DNA of 64,000 nucleotides. Origin: Melampsora larici-populina 98AG31. Taxonomy: Eukaryota > Basidiomycota > Pucciniomycetes > Pucciniales > Melampsoraceae. How positions within the stretch are numbered: the first letter of the stretch is position 1; each line of letters opens with the position of its first letter. Below are positions 42,641-54,920 of the stretch, piece by piece. Under the pieces are notes generated by a model. The model ran no database searches and had not been told where the DNA came from. It saw only the letters and a list, made by a program, of their open reading frames with translations. Position numbers and translations under genes: made by a program. The stretch is from the NCBI RefSeq assembly GCF_000204055.1, contig NW_006768771.1:518296-582295 (forward strand), written 5' to 3'.

Positions 42641-42971
42641 TTGAGGTGTGGTGACGACGGGACTAGGAATCTCACTAGTCCTTGTCCCACCTCGGAAAGC
42701 TCCCTAGAAAGAGCAAGAGGTTTCACAGGAGTGAAACCCACTGCGTCAGATCTTGCCTGGTCGACCAAGCAATGATTGGTAAGATCCGCCCTGGAGAATG
42801 GTACTCAGGCACGGTCAACATGAGGTTTGGCCTTCTTCGTGTTCCTCCCAGTCACTTCCAAAGTTCCTCAGGAACTCTATCCATTCCCCTCTCTTTTCCT
42901 CAGTCTCATTCTCACGACCGCCCTTTTTCTAGGAGCTTTTTCTCTTTGCGGTTAGCGATCCTTTTTCGAAC
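42641..42971 (+). repeat. Split repeat A2
   Basis: 331 bp copy of A1, directly abutting B1, with no bases between. Confidence 0.93.
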
Positions 42972-43002
42972 CCACATGTATCTTACATTCCCTCCCGCCC
43001 AC

Positions 43003-43262
43003 GGTTCGAAAGGAATCCCTCCCCGCTCTCATGTGCGCTACCCAACCCAAAGACTGGAATCTGAAAACTCTAGTGTTTTCCTCCAGTCTGATGTCGAGGT
43101 AGAGGTTTGTCTCCCGTAGCAAGCTACCCTCACCCTCGAGACCTCTCGAGGGCAAGTGTAGCTAAAGCGCAACTACCTAGCGCACGTAAGAGGGTGTGTC
43201 GACGACACACTCGTCTTACCAGTCACTCCTCCCACACTGCTAGGAGAGGAGTAAGACAAGGA
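43003..43262 (+). repeat. Split repeat B2 (element 3' end)
   Basis: 260 bp copy of B1, separated from A2 by a 31-bp linker that contains 'cattccctcccgccc'. The linker word is also found in the diverged copy at 7703-8220. Confidence 0.93.
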
Positions 43263-43740
43263 CTTCTTTGTTGCGAGTTTCAGATGGAAGTGTTCAAAAC
43301 TACGTGAGGCAACTTATAGCGGCAATCCTTGGATTATAGCCTCAAAATCTTAGCTGGCTATTCCCTCATGTACTTGCAAAGATCAAGAACAAGATTGCTC
43401 ACAATGACCCTGTTTTGAAGGGATGTGTGGGGTTTATTGACGGGACACTTACCACCTTAGGGTTTGGTCCCATGTGGTGGGCACACCCAGTAACCTTGTT
43501 ATTGCTCATAACCTTTGCAATCTGAGTGAACAAGCTTGTTGCATGTGCTTTAAGCTTTGGAAGCATCTATTCAATGATGGGCACAAGAAAACTCAAAGAC
43601 TATCACTCAGTAAAGATATCTACATTAAAGTAGATATCACATGTTGAGCTCAGTGTGAAGGATGAGTGTGCCGCTGCTAGGGCCTTTGACAAAGGTGGGA
43701 CCATTGTTGACAGAAACCATAACAATGCCAATGACACTCA
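43263..43740 (+). pseudogene. Harbinger transposase relic, 3' part
   Basis: Decayed continuation of 36491-36990. The readable stretch NDPVLKGCVGFIDGTLTTL (near 43405-43460) matches the first catalytic Asp region of DDE_4 nucleases (GxxDGT). It then degenerates through frameshifts. The Ngaro element lies between the two halves. Confidence 0.6.
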
Positions 43741-46253
43741 TGATGGAACAATCTAACAAGTCATGGGACATGGATTATATTATATGTATTTGAGTACTTC
43801 AATAGGTTTATCTTGATAAAATATGTTTCCTTTCTTATCCTGAGCCAAACTGCTGGCAGTTAGTTTACAGTCAAATATGTGTGTTTTTTGTACTCCTCTG
43901 GCGCCTTTTGCACCCCCAGCAAAACTAGGCATGCCCGGGGCACTCCCTTTTTGAAAAGTCACACCCACAGCACAAGTTCTTATACATGTATAGATAAAAT
44001 TCGATATTGAACCCAGACTTAGCTACTAGCTAATAAGTGAGATGAAAAGAAAAATTTAGAAAAACAATCATGGAGAAGAGGGATCATTGCAATCTCAAAC
44101 AGCTGTGGAGATCAGCCAAACTTGAAATCAACGTTATGTACATTAAACAATTATGAATATGTCTATTTGAGTAGTATATATTTGACTGGTCCGTAGGATT
44201 CAGATTACTTGATCCTTGAGATTTACATCCCAATGAATATCACATGAAACAAAGAGATATTTTCCCAGTTTCTGAGCCAAAACACAGCAATAATGCAGAA
44301 ATAAGGCTACAATAACACATTTTGGCTCATCAATTCTGTTGAACGCAATGGGGTTTCCCAAGGGAAAATCACTTCTTTGTTCCTGTGTATGGTGATGACT
44401 TGAGGACTTAAGATGAAAGTGAAAATAAAAAACCAAAAGATGAATCATGGTGAAACTAGACCAACAAAAGGAATGAAGTGAAGTTTGGGAATACAGTCAA
44501 ACTATCAACATGTCAAGAATTATAGTGGGACCTATGGAATTGTAAGTCTCCTTTCCACCAGAAATTGAAGAATCTTATTGTAATTCAGAGAAAATTTCTG
44601 AAACTTGGTGTGCATCTTTGATATCAGGATACTGAGATCATGCTGACAAATGAAAAACTCTTGCATCAGTTATCTTTGTAAATATCATGTCCATTGGCTA
44701 CCAATCATTGGATTGGTAGCTCTCTTGGATCCTCCTGAAATACTATTCTCAATCCTCAAGAATATGCCAACACAACCTCTGTCCTTACTCTCTCAACAGC
44801 CAAATTGGCTCAATCTTGTGAATATAAAGATCCTGTTGGATCCAGAAGGTTTGAGTAGGCAGTCTCATGAATTCTGTCAAAGTAATCATCTATGTAGCTT
44901 GAAACCTTAGGATTTGTTTATATTGCTTAACCTCCTTTCTGCTTGGGAAAATCTTCCACCTTTAAAAATTTAAAATAGTTCCAAGAAGGTTTTGCCCTGT
45001 CCACTCCATCAATGGTTGCCACACAGGCTCTAGAAGGTGGGTGTGTTTTGAATGCCTAAAAGTGAATCTCAACAAACTTTTCCTGGTGTTCTCTCTCTTT
45101 GCTTTGAGGAATTTTGTGCAGTCTATTGGTATTAGAACTCAATACCAAAGAAACGTGTAGTTGAGGTCCTTCAAAATTTATAACAAATATTGGATCCTTG
45201 TGACTTTCTTTTATACTTGAATCTAAGCCTTGAATTTGACACATAGGAGGTTTAACCATCACTCTTCTGCTTTTGCCCCTTGAATTCTTAACCTTAATTG
45301 GGCTATCCTTGAGTTCAAAGATCATGTTTGTACCTTGCAAGCACTGCTTCAAAAATGTGGTTGTATCTGATGCAGGATACACCGTTCACTCAGATATTTA
45401 TCTATACTTCCAATTTGCTTTGCAGTGTCTGCTTGGAGCTGGTGAGGTGTCCAAAGACAGTTGTTCATATATATGTGACATGACCATAAGAAATGGGTGG
45501 CACAAAACTATTGTAAACATGGTTGGAGAGAAGATAGTTTTTCCATCATTGAGTAGAATCTGGATCTATCCTTTGTGAATATATTGTTGTGTTGACTGAA
45601 AAACTATGGGGTCTTATTTCTTTCAATGTATCTAAAGAAGTGAATCAAGGCTTAATTTCTGTATAGCTGCTTGTGGTACATACCTCTATTTGGATTTTTG
45701 ATGACACCTGAGTATGTATCCTATTCCAGATAGTGTTGGTCATGCAATTTGGTAAAAGAGAGAGAGAGTCAAAAGGCAAAGGAATTTCACCCCAAACATG
45801 ACAAAATAGTCAGACATGAAGACAAAAAAATGCAAAGATCTTGATCCCCAGCAACCAAATTGCACGCCAGAATATCATAGGCTCTTAGTAGTAAGCATCT
45901 TTAAATTACCACCTCCCAGCATAGCTTATCTGGTAATCCTCAACTGGTAATCATCGTCGGAGGACACGCCGGAGATGCACTCATATCCTACAGGACGCTG
46001 TGTAATATGCTGTACATATATCATATGTATGCGATACATTTTAATGTATGACCCCTAAGGTTCCCTAGAAACCGGTCTAAAGCTAAACCCATAGATCTCC
46101 GGTAATTCATCTGGATCAACTTAAAAGGATCTCCGTGTGACGACATCACAGAACATCACAACTTCAACTTCAAAACTTTCAAACCAAGAACCGATCACTA
46201 CTACTTTCAAGCTAAGCTTCAAATCCAATTCAACCTCAAGTAATCATTCTCGA
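43741..46253. other. Decayed intergenic sequence
   Basis: No intact gene. A minus-strand relic at about 44650-45390 can be read in pieces (PSRACVATIDGVDRAKPSWN near 45020; SYIDDYFDRIHETAYSNLL near 44880) with several stops and frame changes. It looks like an old coding sequence, possibly of transposon origin, but I do not recognise the family. The A/T-rich stretch 46000-46253 is the 5' flank of the E2 gene. Confidence 0.4.
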
Positions 46254-47415
46254 ATGTCAGCTAATCGTCGTATCGCCAAAGTAAGTGGAAATTTTGATTT
46301 TAGCTAATGCAAACATAATCAATCCCTTGGTTTCTCTTATATATACTAATTTTCTTGAATCCCTTTTTGTTTTCTTTTTCAATCTTTGTTTGCTTTTAGG
46401 AATATGCTGATTTACAAAGTAATCCAATAGATAATGTAGAAATGGAACCAGATGAGAATAACGTCTTACATTGGACAGGTAAATTTTAAAGATCACTTTA
46501 ACTCATGAACTTTTCTGAAGCAAACTAATCATTTGATTTTCATAGGTTTTATCAATGGACCTGTAAGCTAGTAACTTCCCATTTAATCTACATTTCAGAC
46601 TGGATCATCTGACCTCCTTGATATTTCATAAAGGTAGATTCTATTTACCATGGTTCGTCATCTTACTCAAATTCGTTCACTCATTTTGAAATCACCATAC
46701 TGACTCCGAAGAAACTTTTTATTCCTTCAATTGATTTATAGGTGGACGTTTTAAAATCGAAGCTACTTTTCCATTAGAGTATCCATTCAAAGCACCCGTT
46801 CGTATACCAAACCCAACCAATTCATTATCTTTATAAATTTCATAACACATCATAATTATTGACAAAAAACGTTTTACTCCTTTCTCTAGACAATCAAATT
46901 TATCACTCGAATTTATCATCCAAACATTAATCATGAAGGTTCATTATGTGTAGGAATTTTAAAAGCAGATGCTTGGAAACCTTCTGTAAGAATCGAACAT
47001 GGTTCGTGTATAAATCATCATCAAATCAAATTCTTTGTTTCTTTTTGGTCCAAAGTAACTAAGTTAACTTTTTCCCACAAATTCTCAACATTCATTCATG
47101 TCCAAAACAGTACTTAGGACAATTGTCAACTTACTTGTCGAACCGAATCGTACGCAAAACCCAACAAGTTCTGATAATGTTGTGCTTCTTCTTGCTCATT
47201 CGCTGATTTATCTTCCTTGACATTCTATTTTGGTTCAACTTTAGCCGATGATGCCATAGTGGCTGATATAGCTGAACAGTATATCAAAAATCGGGAAATT
47301 TTCAATTTAACAGCAAAGGAGTTCATTCGTAAGGTAAGTCTCTAACTAAGGCTTATATACTGATCCATTCAGAATGTAGTGTTGACCCATGAAAACTCTG
47401 CAGTATGCAACTTAG
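46254..47415 (+). CDS. Ubiquitin-conjugating enzyme E2
   Basis: Nine short exons give a complete protein of about 148 residues: 46254-46280, 46400-46478, 46546-46562, 46634-46652, 46742-46797, 46890-47001, 47111-47149, 47245-47333 and 47404-47415. It starts MSANRRIAKEYADLQ and ends EFIRKYAT. The UBC fold shows YHGGRFKIEATFPLEYPFKAP, the HPN motif (YHPNINHEG), the active-site Cys in GSLCVGILK, and WKPSVRIEHVL. It transfers ubiquitin or a ubiquitin-like protein from E1 to substrates or E3. Sequence features are intermediate between UBC4/5 and UBE2L3 types (inference), so no symbol is given. Exons 3 and 4 are only 17 and 19 nt. Three donors read GTTCGT. It ends 92 bp from the convergent golgin gene. 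Confidence 0.9.
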
Positions 47416-47507
47416 GCGAACGAAGATCACATGAGGTTGTGAGATTATCAATTGTAGTGTACGAATGTGTTATGAAGGATGAATTTTTAGTCCAGATTTG
47501 AACAGGG

Positions 47508-49749
47508 TTATGATGCGACTTTGGCTGCAAGCCTCTGATCAACAAAAATGAAAAGTTGAAAGGACCATTTTGTTTTCCAGTGATATGTCAGTTACAAGAG
47601 TTGATACATATATATATATAATTATAGATTAGTTTAAATTTAAATGGAAGTGACATACGCGAGTTTCCTCTGGTGTGAAATGTAGTATTACACCCAATAC
47701 ACGAACTAGATGAGGCTGGTATGGACAATCTGATCAGTTTGAGAATCACAGATAAGAGGTAGTTATCATGTAACGCACCCGCATATCTTTATGTTCTAAA
47801 AATTGAAGGAGAGTGTTACGCAGGTATTCAAAATTGAGTTCAGCCTCATCATTGGTAGAAGAAGGAGCATCCGATCGAGTCAAATCATGTGATTCTGGCG
47901 GTGGACTTTGAGAAGATCTTTCCAAAGTTGTTTCCTTGGATGGGTAGGAAGGTGGAGTTGGTGTTGAATCAGTATTAGAGAAATTGGCAAAATAGCCAAC
48001 ACCTTTAGACCTAAGATTTTCATTAGAGAGTACACCCGATTGAACTTTTCTTAATTCATCTCTAAGAGTTTGAGCTTGTGATCGGATTGAACTTTCTCGC
48101 TCTTGAGTTTCTTTCAAAGCTTTTTCTAAACTTTCAATCTGAGAGGCTCGTGTTGATGATTCTACCTTGATTGTTTGCTACATTCAGGTCATAAGATGTT
48201 AGCGAGTATTGGAAAGATTGGCAGAATGATAAGACCGACCAATTCTTTCGTCAGTTGAGTTAACGAGTCATTTTGAGTTGCTCTGGCCTTTTCAGCCGCG
48301 GCTATCTGATCCTGTAAAGTTTTGATTTGCGCTGCACTCTTGAGAATTTGTTCGTTTCTTTCAGCCATATTTTGCAAACTGTCAGCGTACTCGAGGCTCT
48401 TAATATGTGCCTCCGAGCGCATCAGTTCGATATCTTTCAGCCTCTGTTTGAGAGTATCGCCAAGCTCGTGCTCTAGATCTGTACGTTCTTTCTCCAACTG
48501 TGAAATTCGAGTGTTGAGGATAGTAGTTTGAGTAAGATGTTGAGATTGCAATTCACTTAGAAGTCTTCGATATCCATCTTCACCTTTCCCTTGAGTTGAA
48601 GAAACTTGTCGAAGGTTCTCAACTTCTTCTAGCAGAGTGGTGAGCCGATCCTGTGCATCACTGAGTTGATGTTGTAATTCCCCAGCTTTTCCTTGGATCT
48701 CATCATGACGAGTTGTGGTGGTCTCGATTTCGGCCTGCTGTGTCTGAATACGTTCAAAAAGATTGTCCCTTTCCGCACTCATCTCTCGCAAACGAGCTTC
48801 GAGTTGAGAAATTTTAGTATTCCGTGCAGCTGTTTCTCTTTCATAAGCAGCCTTGCCAGTAATAGCATCAAGTTCGTACTGGGATTTCTTAGTGGTCGCA
48901 TCTCGTTCGAATTGTGTGCGCATAGATTGAATCTCACGATCGAACGAATGTCGCATCTTCGATAATTGCTGCTCCTGCGCAATTCGACTCTTGGAAAGTT
49001 CTTCTTCAAGTCGAGACTTTTCCTTTTGTAATTCACTTAATTTATTATTAGATTCGGTTTGAAATTCATTAAATGTTGTTTCAAGAGTAGTTTTATCCTT
49101 TTCAGTCTGTACCAACTTTTGACGAACTGCCCTTAAGAGACTAATAGATTTTGATCGCTTGTCTTCTTCTACTTTAACTTTAGATTGAAGTTGATTTACT
49201 TCAGCTTTCAAAGTTTCGATTTCTTTCGCATAAAGGGCTTCTGTTTCTGCTTTGGCATCATTTGCGTCACGTTCGGATTGGGTTGAAGGTCCAGGCTGAG
49301 TAGGTAAGAGAGGTTCAGGTCTTTGTTTGCGTGCTAGTCAAATTAAAGAAAAAAAACCATCTAAATGAAGTAAGACGCGTGAGAAGTATAAATCAAAGTT
49401 GATAATCATCACACATACCATTTGATAATTCCAAAAGTTTTGCAACATTAGGCGTATTTGTTTTAGGGTCACTAGCAAAACTAGATAAAAGGTTAAAAAG
49501 TTGATCGAAACTCTCTTCATTAGAAAAAGCTGGAAGTAAAGCCGAGATGATGTCGTCCAGAGGATTTCGAGAGGTTTGATTGAGGTTTTCTTGAATTGGC
49601 TGAGATTGAAGAATAGTTGCTGGTGAAGATGGGCTGGTTAGTCCTTTTGATGGATCTGATGATGATAGGTCAGACTTTCTCTCGATGGTAGAGTCCTGAT
49701 CCTTGGGAGACAGTATGGGCGATGTTGGTAGAGGGACATTGGCGGCCAT
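47508..49749 (-). CDS. GRIP-domain golgin
   Basis: Starts at ATG 49747-49749 (MAANVPLPTSP). A TTG-initiated extension upstream is not credible. After a Ser/Pro-rich N-terminus comes a long coiled coil (about 49300-47990; for example LSELQKEKSRLEEELSKSR and QLEKERTDLEHELGDTLKQ). The C-terminus is a GRIP domain assembled across two introns: NFEYLRNTLLQFLEHKDMR, then PHLVRVLGVILHFTPEETR, then RLAAKVAS with TAA 47508-47510. GRIP domains bind Arl1-GTP on the trans-Golgi; such golgins (for example yeast Imh1) tether vesicles. Donors are GTGCGT and GTATGT. The key GRIP Tyr is present (NFEYLRN). Confidence 0.9.
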
Positions 49750-51862
49750 ATTGAGAAAGTGCTGAAACAAGAAATTGGAATGGTGGAAGTGGAAGTGTGT
49801 TTGGTTCTTCGTGAAACAATCAATCTTGTATATGTAAGCTACATATGTAACTTAAGTTCTCCATAACTCCATCTTAAGCTTAAACTCCATTGCTCTTTTG
49901 AATCTGACCACTGATTTCCTTTTTCCTCTCATTCAAACATCTTTGCAATCCGTTTGTCGATGACTTTTGCAATACCACTCTCAATCTGAATCCCTCTACC
50001 CAATTATGTACGAAGCAACTGAGGGCTTCGACTCTCTTACACCTCAGTGACATTCAAATGACCTCATGAATTCCTCAAACCCTCACATGTATACTTGGCA
50101 TGCAGGAATCATGTCTAGGCATGCGATATTTCAGCCATACGTAGCATTTTTGAATCCACAGCTTTTTCAGCCTTTGAAACAATCATGATCGGTACAAACA
50201 AATCAGATTGTACTGCATGTACTATATATTTGCAAAAGTAAAGAGGTAGACCCGAAAGCACAGCAAACAAAAGACATCTTAAATCCTCTCAAGTATCAGA
50301 CCAACTGCTTCGATAGATTGAAGGCGGTGCAAAAGGAACAGCATTGTCTTTTGCCGATCGACCTTGGCAACATACCTTCAAGCTTTGAGGATTTCCTAAG
50401 ATTTGATTCGATTGAAGAGCTCATATAGTAACAGTTGCTTACCAATCCAAGATTTCACAGTACAAAGTGTGAGTGAAACAGTTTCTTTTTCTTGGCAGCC
50501 GAGAATTACTCTTTAAAAGACTCTCTCTCTCTCCTTCTTTGAACAAGTCTCTCTTCAGAATCTCATCAAATCACTTCGTACAATATATTTCTTTCATCAC
50601 TTTCAATCAAACTACATCACGACCATCAACTGGAAGCTCAAGTTGGTGATTTTCTACTTCATCATCTTCTTGAATTGTTGATGTTTAACTGATGCTTATT
50701 TAAAATTTAGATCCAATCATCCCATTCTCAATTTTTCATTCAAGCTTTCTCAGTTTAGAAATTCACTCGATCTTCAGGTGAGGTTTCAATACGATCTCGT
50801 TCAATTTTGTCAAGTTCCACACTATATCAAGTTTTTCTTCAACTCCATCTTAATAAAGATCATTTTGATATGTTCATGTGAGCAATTGTGATCACCAATT
50901 TTGGCTGAAATGGAATATCGATATCCTAGCATGAGTTCAGAAAGTCTTGATTTTACATCACTTTCCTCATCGTAACTCACATCACACACCATGTTCACCT
51001 TCACATTCGGCCATTTGATTTTCTACACCTTTTAGTTCAGAGTTTTCACCTCTCTCCATCACCTTATACCTGGTTTAAAACTTGAATACAACGTACTTAG
51101 CTGTACTCAGTCGCTGTCCTCCGGTTATGTAATATGCATATGGTGGATTTTTGCCACCATTCATTCTGATTCCCATCCCTTCTCGAGCCTTCTCGATTTC
51201 AAGTCATTTTCTATCCTATACACAGCCGTACATAGTTGAACTTGAGTGATCTTGTGGGATTGGCGCGCACTTTGCCTTTTTGGCGCATTGCGTTTTTCTT
51301 TTCATCAAGCAAAATCCCTTTTACCACTTACCTTTTCACCCGTTATATCGTGCGGGTTCGTCTGGTTTGGTCTGAGCGTCTTCTTGGTCAAGTCAATGAC
51401 AACGATTAACTGAGAAGATACTGTTTAGAAAACCGTCTTTTGATATGTGTAAATCTGATTTTGAGGCTGTCAGAGATCCTTGAGTACATTTTCTCAAAAG
51501 ATTGGCTTGGTTCGGTTCAGTCTTAATCCTCCTGGCAGGATAGTTACCGAGAGAGCTCAAGTGAGTCTTTGGTAATTCATTTGTAAGCTTTGTCATAAAC
51601 CAAGCATCGCCTTCTTTCACCTCAGTCCTACTTTTTCCTTACTTAAACTCACTTCATTCGTCTGATCTACTTCCCTGAAACCAACTGCATAGCTTTTGAT
51701 TAAGTTATACCTGCTTCACCATAAAAACCCTCTACTTTCTTAAAACCCTCTCATTGCAAACGCATCACATCAAACCATCTTCACATCCAATACTTAATCT
51801 CGCTCTCGTTTGATCATCTTTGCAGGTTCTATCCATCATCAAGTCAAATCAAATATCCTAAA
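49750..51862. other. Intergenic region between divergent genes
   Basis: Over 2 kb without a supported gene, between the golgin start and the secreted-protein start. Pyrimidine-rich patches near 50520-50540 and 51720-51860 fit promoter/5' UTR sequence of the downstream gene. No repeats were noticed. Confidence 0.4.
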
Positions 51863-52919
51863 ATGCATTCAGTCGCATCTACCTTCATCCTTACCGCTGC
51901 TGCCTCAGTTTACCAAGTAGCTGCTCAAAGCTCTACTACCTCAAGCTCTGCTACACCTGCTTCTGGGTCAAGTGCCAGCACTGGAGGAGTTACTAGTCTC
52001 GTCGCTGGTCTATCTTCGTCTTGTCAAGCTGCTGCTGGTTCTTTACTCTCGAGCGAATTTGGTTCTTGTGCCAACATTATTGGTCTAGTCTCTGTGATTG
52101 GATCGAAAGGATCAGTTGTTCCTTCCTTGAATGTAAGCTTTACTTTCATCATCCGAAACCAAACAGTATTTTAATGTCTCGATTCCACTCTCAACAGACT
52201 TGGATCTCTGGAATTTGTACCTCAAGTCCTTGCTCAGATTCGACTCTCTCAACTGCTCAATCGAGCATCAACACTGGATGTTCCGATGATGTGACTAAAG
52301 GAACCGCCTCCGCTGTCTCTTTGACCACCATCGTTGGAAACTACAAGCCTATCAGGTAAGCCATTCGATTCTCATTATGATATTCATTTATCTAGAACCT
52401 TTCTGACTCGTTACCTATTCTAGAAACATGCTTTGTACCCAATATGTCTCCAACGGCACTTACTGTGTGCCTGGAATCCTTACTGACATCCAAAACGCCT
52501 CGGGAAAGAACATCTCCGTCACTGAGGTTCAAGGATTACTTACCCAAGGTTCAAGTGCTCTTCAAACCATGCTTGGAAACATCCCAAGTGTCAGTCGCAC
52601 ATTCTCTTCTACACATACACTTTAATTTTCACTTACCTTTGCCTCACGTTTTCAGGGAACCTATTGTACCGATTGTGGTAAAGCTATCTTCATTGAAGCT
52701 GCTCAGATCAAAGCCAATGGAACTTCTACCAACGCTACCGCTGCATCTGGATCTTTAGGATCTCAATGTGGAGCTTCCTTCGTGGATGGAAACTTACCTT
52801 CAACCGTTAGAATCGGAAGCGCTGCCTCATCAGCCAAGAACAGTGGAGTGGCTCAAGTGGCTCCTCAATTCTTTACTCTTGCTTCTTTGTTATCTATGGC
52901 TGCCTACGTCATGGTTTAA
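51863..52919 (+). CDS. Secreted, GPI-anchor-type cysteine-containing protein
   Basis: Four exons: 51863-52132, 52198-52355, 52424-52589, 52656-52919. The N-terminus MHSVASTFILTAAASVYQVAAQ is a signal peptide. A Ser/Thr-rich segment follows, then a Cys-containing domain (SSCQAAAGSL; FGSCANIIG; WISGICTSSPCSD; NTGCSDDV; NMLCTQYVSNGTYC; GTYCTDCGKAI). The C-terminus FFTLASLLSMAAYVMV is hydrophobic after a Ser/Ala-rich stretch, as in GPI-anchored proteins. Pairs of Cys suggest disulfides. Likely a cell-wall or surface protein; similar architecture is widespread in fungi, but I cannot name a family. TAA at 52917-52919. Confidence 0.85.
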
Positions 52920-53644
52920 AAGAGAGATTCATCATGCACCATGTAGAACACGATTTGTATCACTACAGAGAAATTGTGTACGATCCCCTACATGTATGAT
53001 AGCCAAAATAAGCTGGTCCTTTCCTTCTCGATAGTTTTTCATTTTACTCCCATGTCTCTTTGTTCTTAATGCTTTACTTTGGTCTACGCAAATCGAATCA
53101 ATATCAATTGATTACTCAAAAAAATCGTCTTATTCTTCTCACTGGTTTCTCTATCTCCTTTTTGTCATTGTATCGGAAGTACATAACACCCATTACCAAC
53201 TGCATCAGCGTAATTAACAAGAATATTGTGAAAAACACGAAACTTTCGAGGCATTTTGACCGATGGCATCACTGCGTCAAATTATTTTCTACTTATTGAC
53301 ATTCAATGGCAGCCTCAATTGATCCCTGACCCATGGAACACACATTGGAACAACGTGTAGGCCCGACCCCCATCCAATACTCTACATCTCTGCATTCCAC
53401 TCAACGCAAAGAGTGAAAGTTGTCTTGATGGTCTGAGTGTGACAAGTAAAATAAGACATTCTACATCTGCTCAACATTTATCAGTGATGATCGATTTGTT
53501 CTGATCGGAAATGCATCCTCCAAGCAATCATCTACATTTCATTCAAATCAAACTTCATTGTTACCACTGACGGGATTTGACACAAATATCAAAAGCAAAA
53601 CACTATTTTTCATTTCAAAAGTTATCCAAAAAACACCTCAACAA
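52920..53644. other. Intergenic between convergent genes
   Basis: 3' flanks of the secreted-protein gene (+) and the splicing-factor gene (-). No supported coding region or repeat. Confidence 0.5.
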
Positions 53645-54920
53645 TTACATACTACTAGCAATTTCTCTTTCTCCAATCGTAGCATTCGCATCTTGATTAT
53701 TCACATCCGATTGATTATTCCCATCATTTTTCTTAGGTTTTGATCTACCCCAACGCACCATCACTTCTTTTCCTGAGATTTGGACTCTAACACTACACCT
53801 ACTAGCGGCATCTTCTGCTACACCTCTATTAATAAAATTGATAAATGCACATCTTGAAGTAGGTACTACAACTACTGATTTGATCTTGTTACTTTCGATT
53901 CCAATCGAAGTAAAAAAGTGTCGAATGATAGATTCGTTGGTAGCTTCTGGTGGTAAAGATGATAGGAAAAGTGAAACGATCGATTCGTCTTCAGGTGGAG
54001 TAAGACCTGTTGAATTTGCATAGGTTGATAAAATCTTTCGTGCTACTGGATCATTTCGTCCGTGATCTGAACAAAAAGGAAATGGATCGAAAATCAGGCA
54101 TGGTTTTGAAAATGTTGATTGAGAGATTTGAATACAATCTTACATCGATCTTGGATATTCTGTTTACTTAATTCATTCTCAACTGGTAACTCGTGACGAT
54201 AAGGACAACCATCACCACGTGCGCATTCTCCTTTGGCATAAAATGAACAGATATGAGGTCTGTTTCGTTTCTAAAGAATCAAGTCGATAACATATCATAA
54301 GCGATGATGTGACCGATTCAAATGAAGTAAAGAAGATGTTTACATAGTAAGGATCCGTTCGAGCCAATTTTTTCAAAACATCCTTTCCACCTGCATCTTG
54401 ACGATCATAATTAATCATCTCAGAAGTCCCCTCCAACTGATTCTCCATCTGAAATTTCACCATCACATCAATCGACGCGTGATTGAGAAATACCAAGTCA
54501 GCTAAAAGTTAACGACCAAGAAAGTGTATCGAAATCTTATGAATGAAACCCGTACTAACGTTTTGAGCAAAATACTCTCGATTGATATTACTAGTAGGTG
54601 CTTTAGAATTTAAACCAAGTGCAGTATCTCTAACTTGAGTAGGTAAACCATACTGAAGGTCAAGTAAACAAGTTTGACAAACATTCTTCAATTTAGCACA
54701 AGTTTGACAAATCTCAGTTTTCTTATACCTCATTCCTGCTCCAGGTAACCATCTAAAGATTGTAAATGGTCTAGTACAAATTTTACATTCCTTTCCTAAT
54801 GATTGTTTTGACATTCTCACATATGGATTCGCACCTAAACATGTCTCGCAAAGAATAGGAAAATCTGAATCTTCTTGTCCGGCCTCTTTTGAAATCGATC
54901 GGTGGATCCAAAGATAGGAA
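53645..54920 (-). CDS. RBM22/Ecm2(Slt11)-type pre-mRNA splicing factor
   Basis: Ends EREIASSM at TAA 53645-53647. In order: zinc-ribbon-like N-terminus ([53 protein letters not shown]), [11 protein letters not shown], a CCCH zinc finger ([21 protein letters not shown]), then an RRM ([18 protein letters not shown] ... [11 protein letters not shown]) and [10 protein letters not shown]. Exons: 53645-54067, 54144-54270, 54344-54501 and one from about 54545 upward. The first exon with the start codon could not be placed: no suitable ATG lies just upstream of [10 protein letters not shown], so the upper limit is approximate. RBM22/Ecm2 contacts U6 snRNA and helps form the spliceosome catalytic centre (family knowledge). 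Confidence 0.88.

Larger units (their letters stand above)
36991..43262 (+). mobile_element. Ngaro-type tyrosine-recombinase retrotransposon
   Basis: 6272 bp with split direct repeats in the order A1 (36991-37321), coding region, B1 (42381-42640), A2 (42641-42971), a 31-bp linker, B2 (43003-43262). A copies are 331 bp and start TTGAGGTGTGGTGACGACGG; B copies are 260 bp and start GGTTCGAAAGGAATCCC and end GTAAGACAAGGA. This arrangement, RT plus RNase H plus tyrosine recombinase, and the absence of a target duplication define Ngaro/PAT-like DIRS-order elements. It is inserted in a Harbinger relic. A1 and A2 differ at only a few bases, so it is fairly young. Confidence 0.93.

Noticed and set aside
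49750..49770. Longer N-terminus of the golgin (FQHFLN before MAANV)
   Set aside because: The extension begins with TTG; the first ATG is at 49749.
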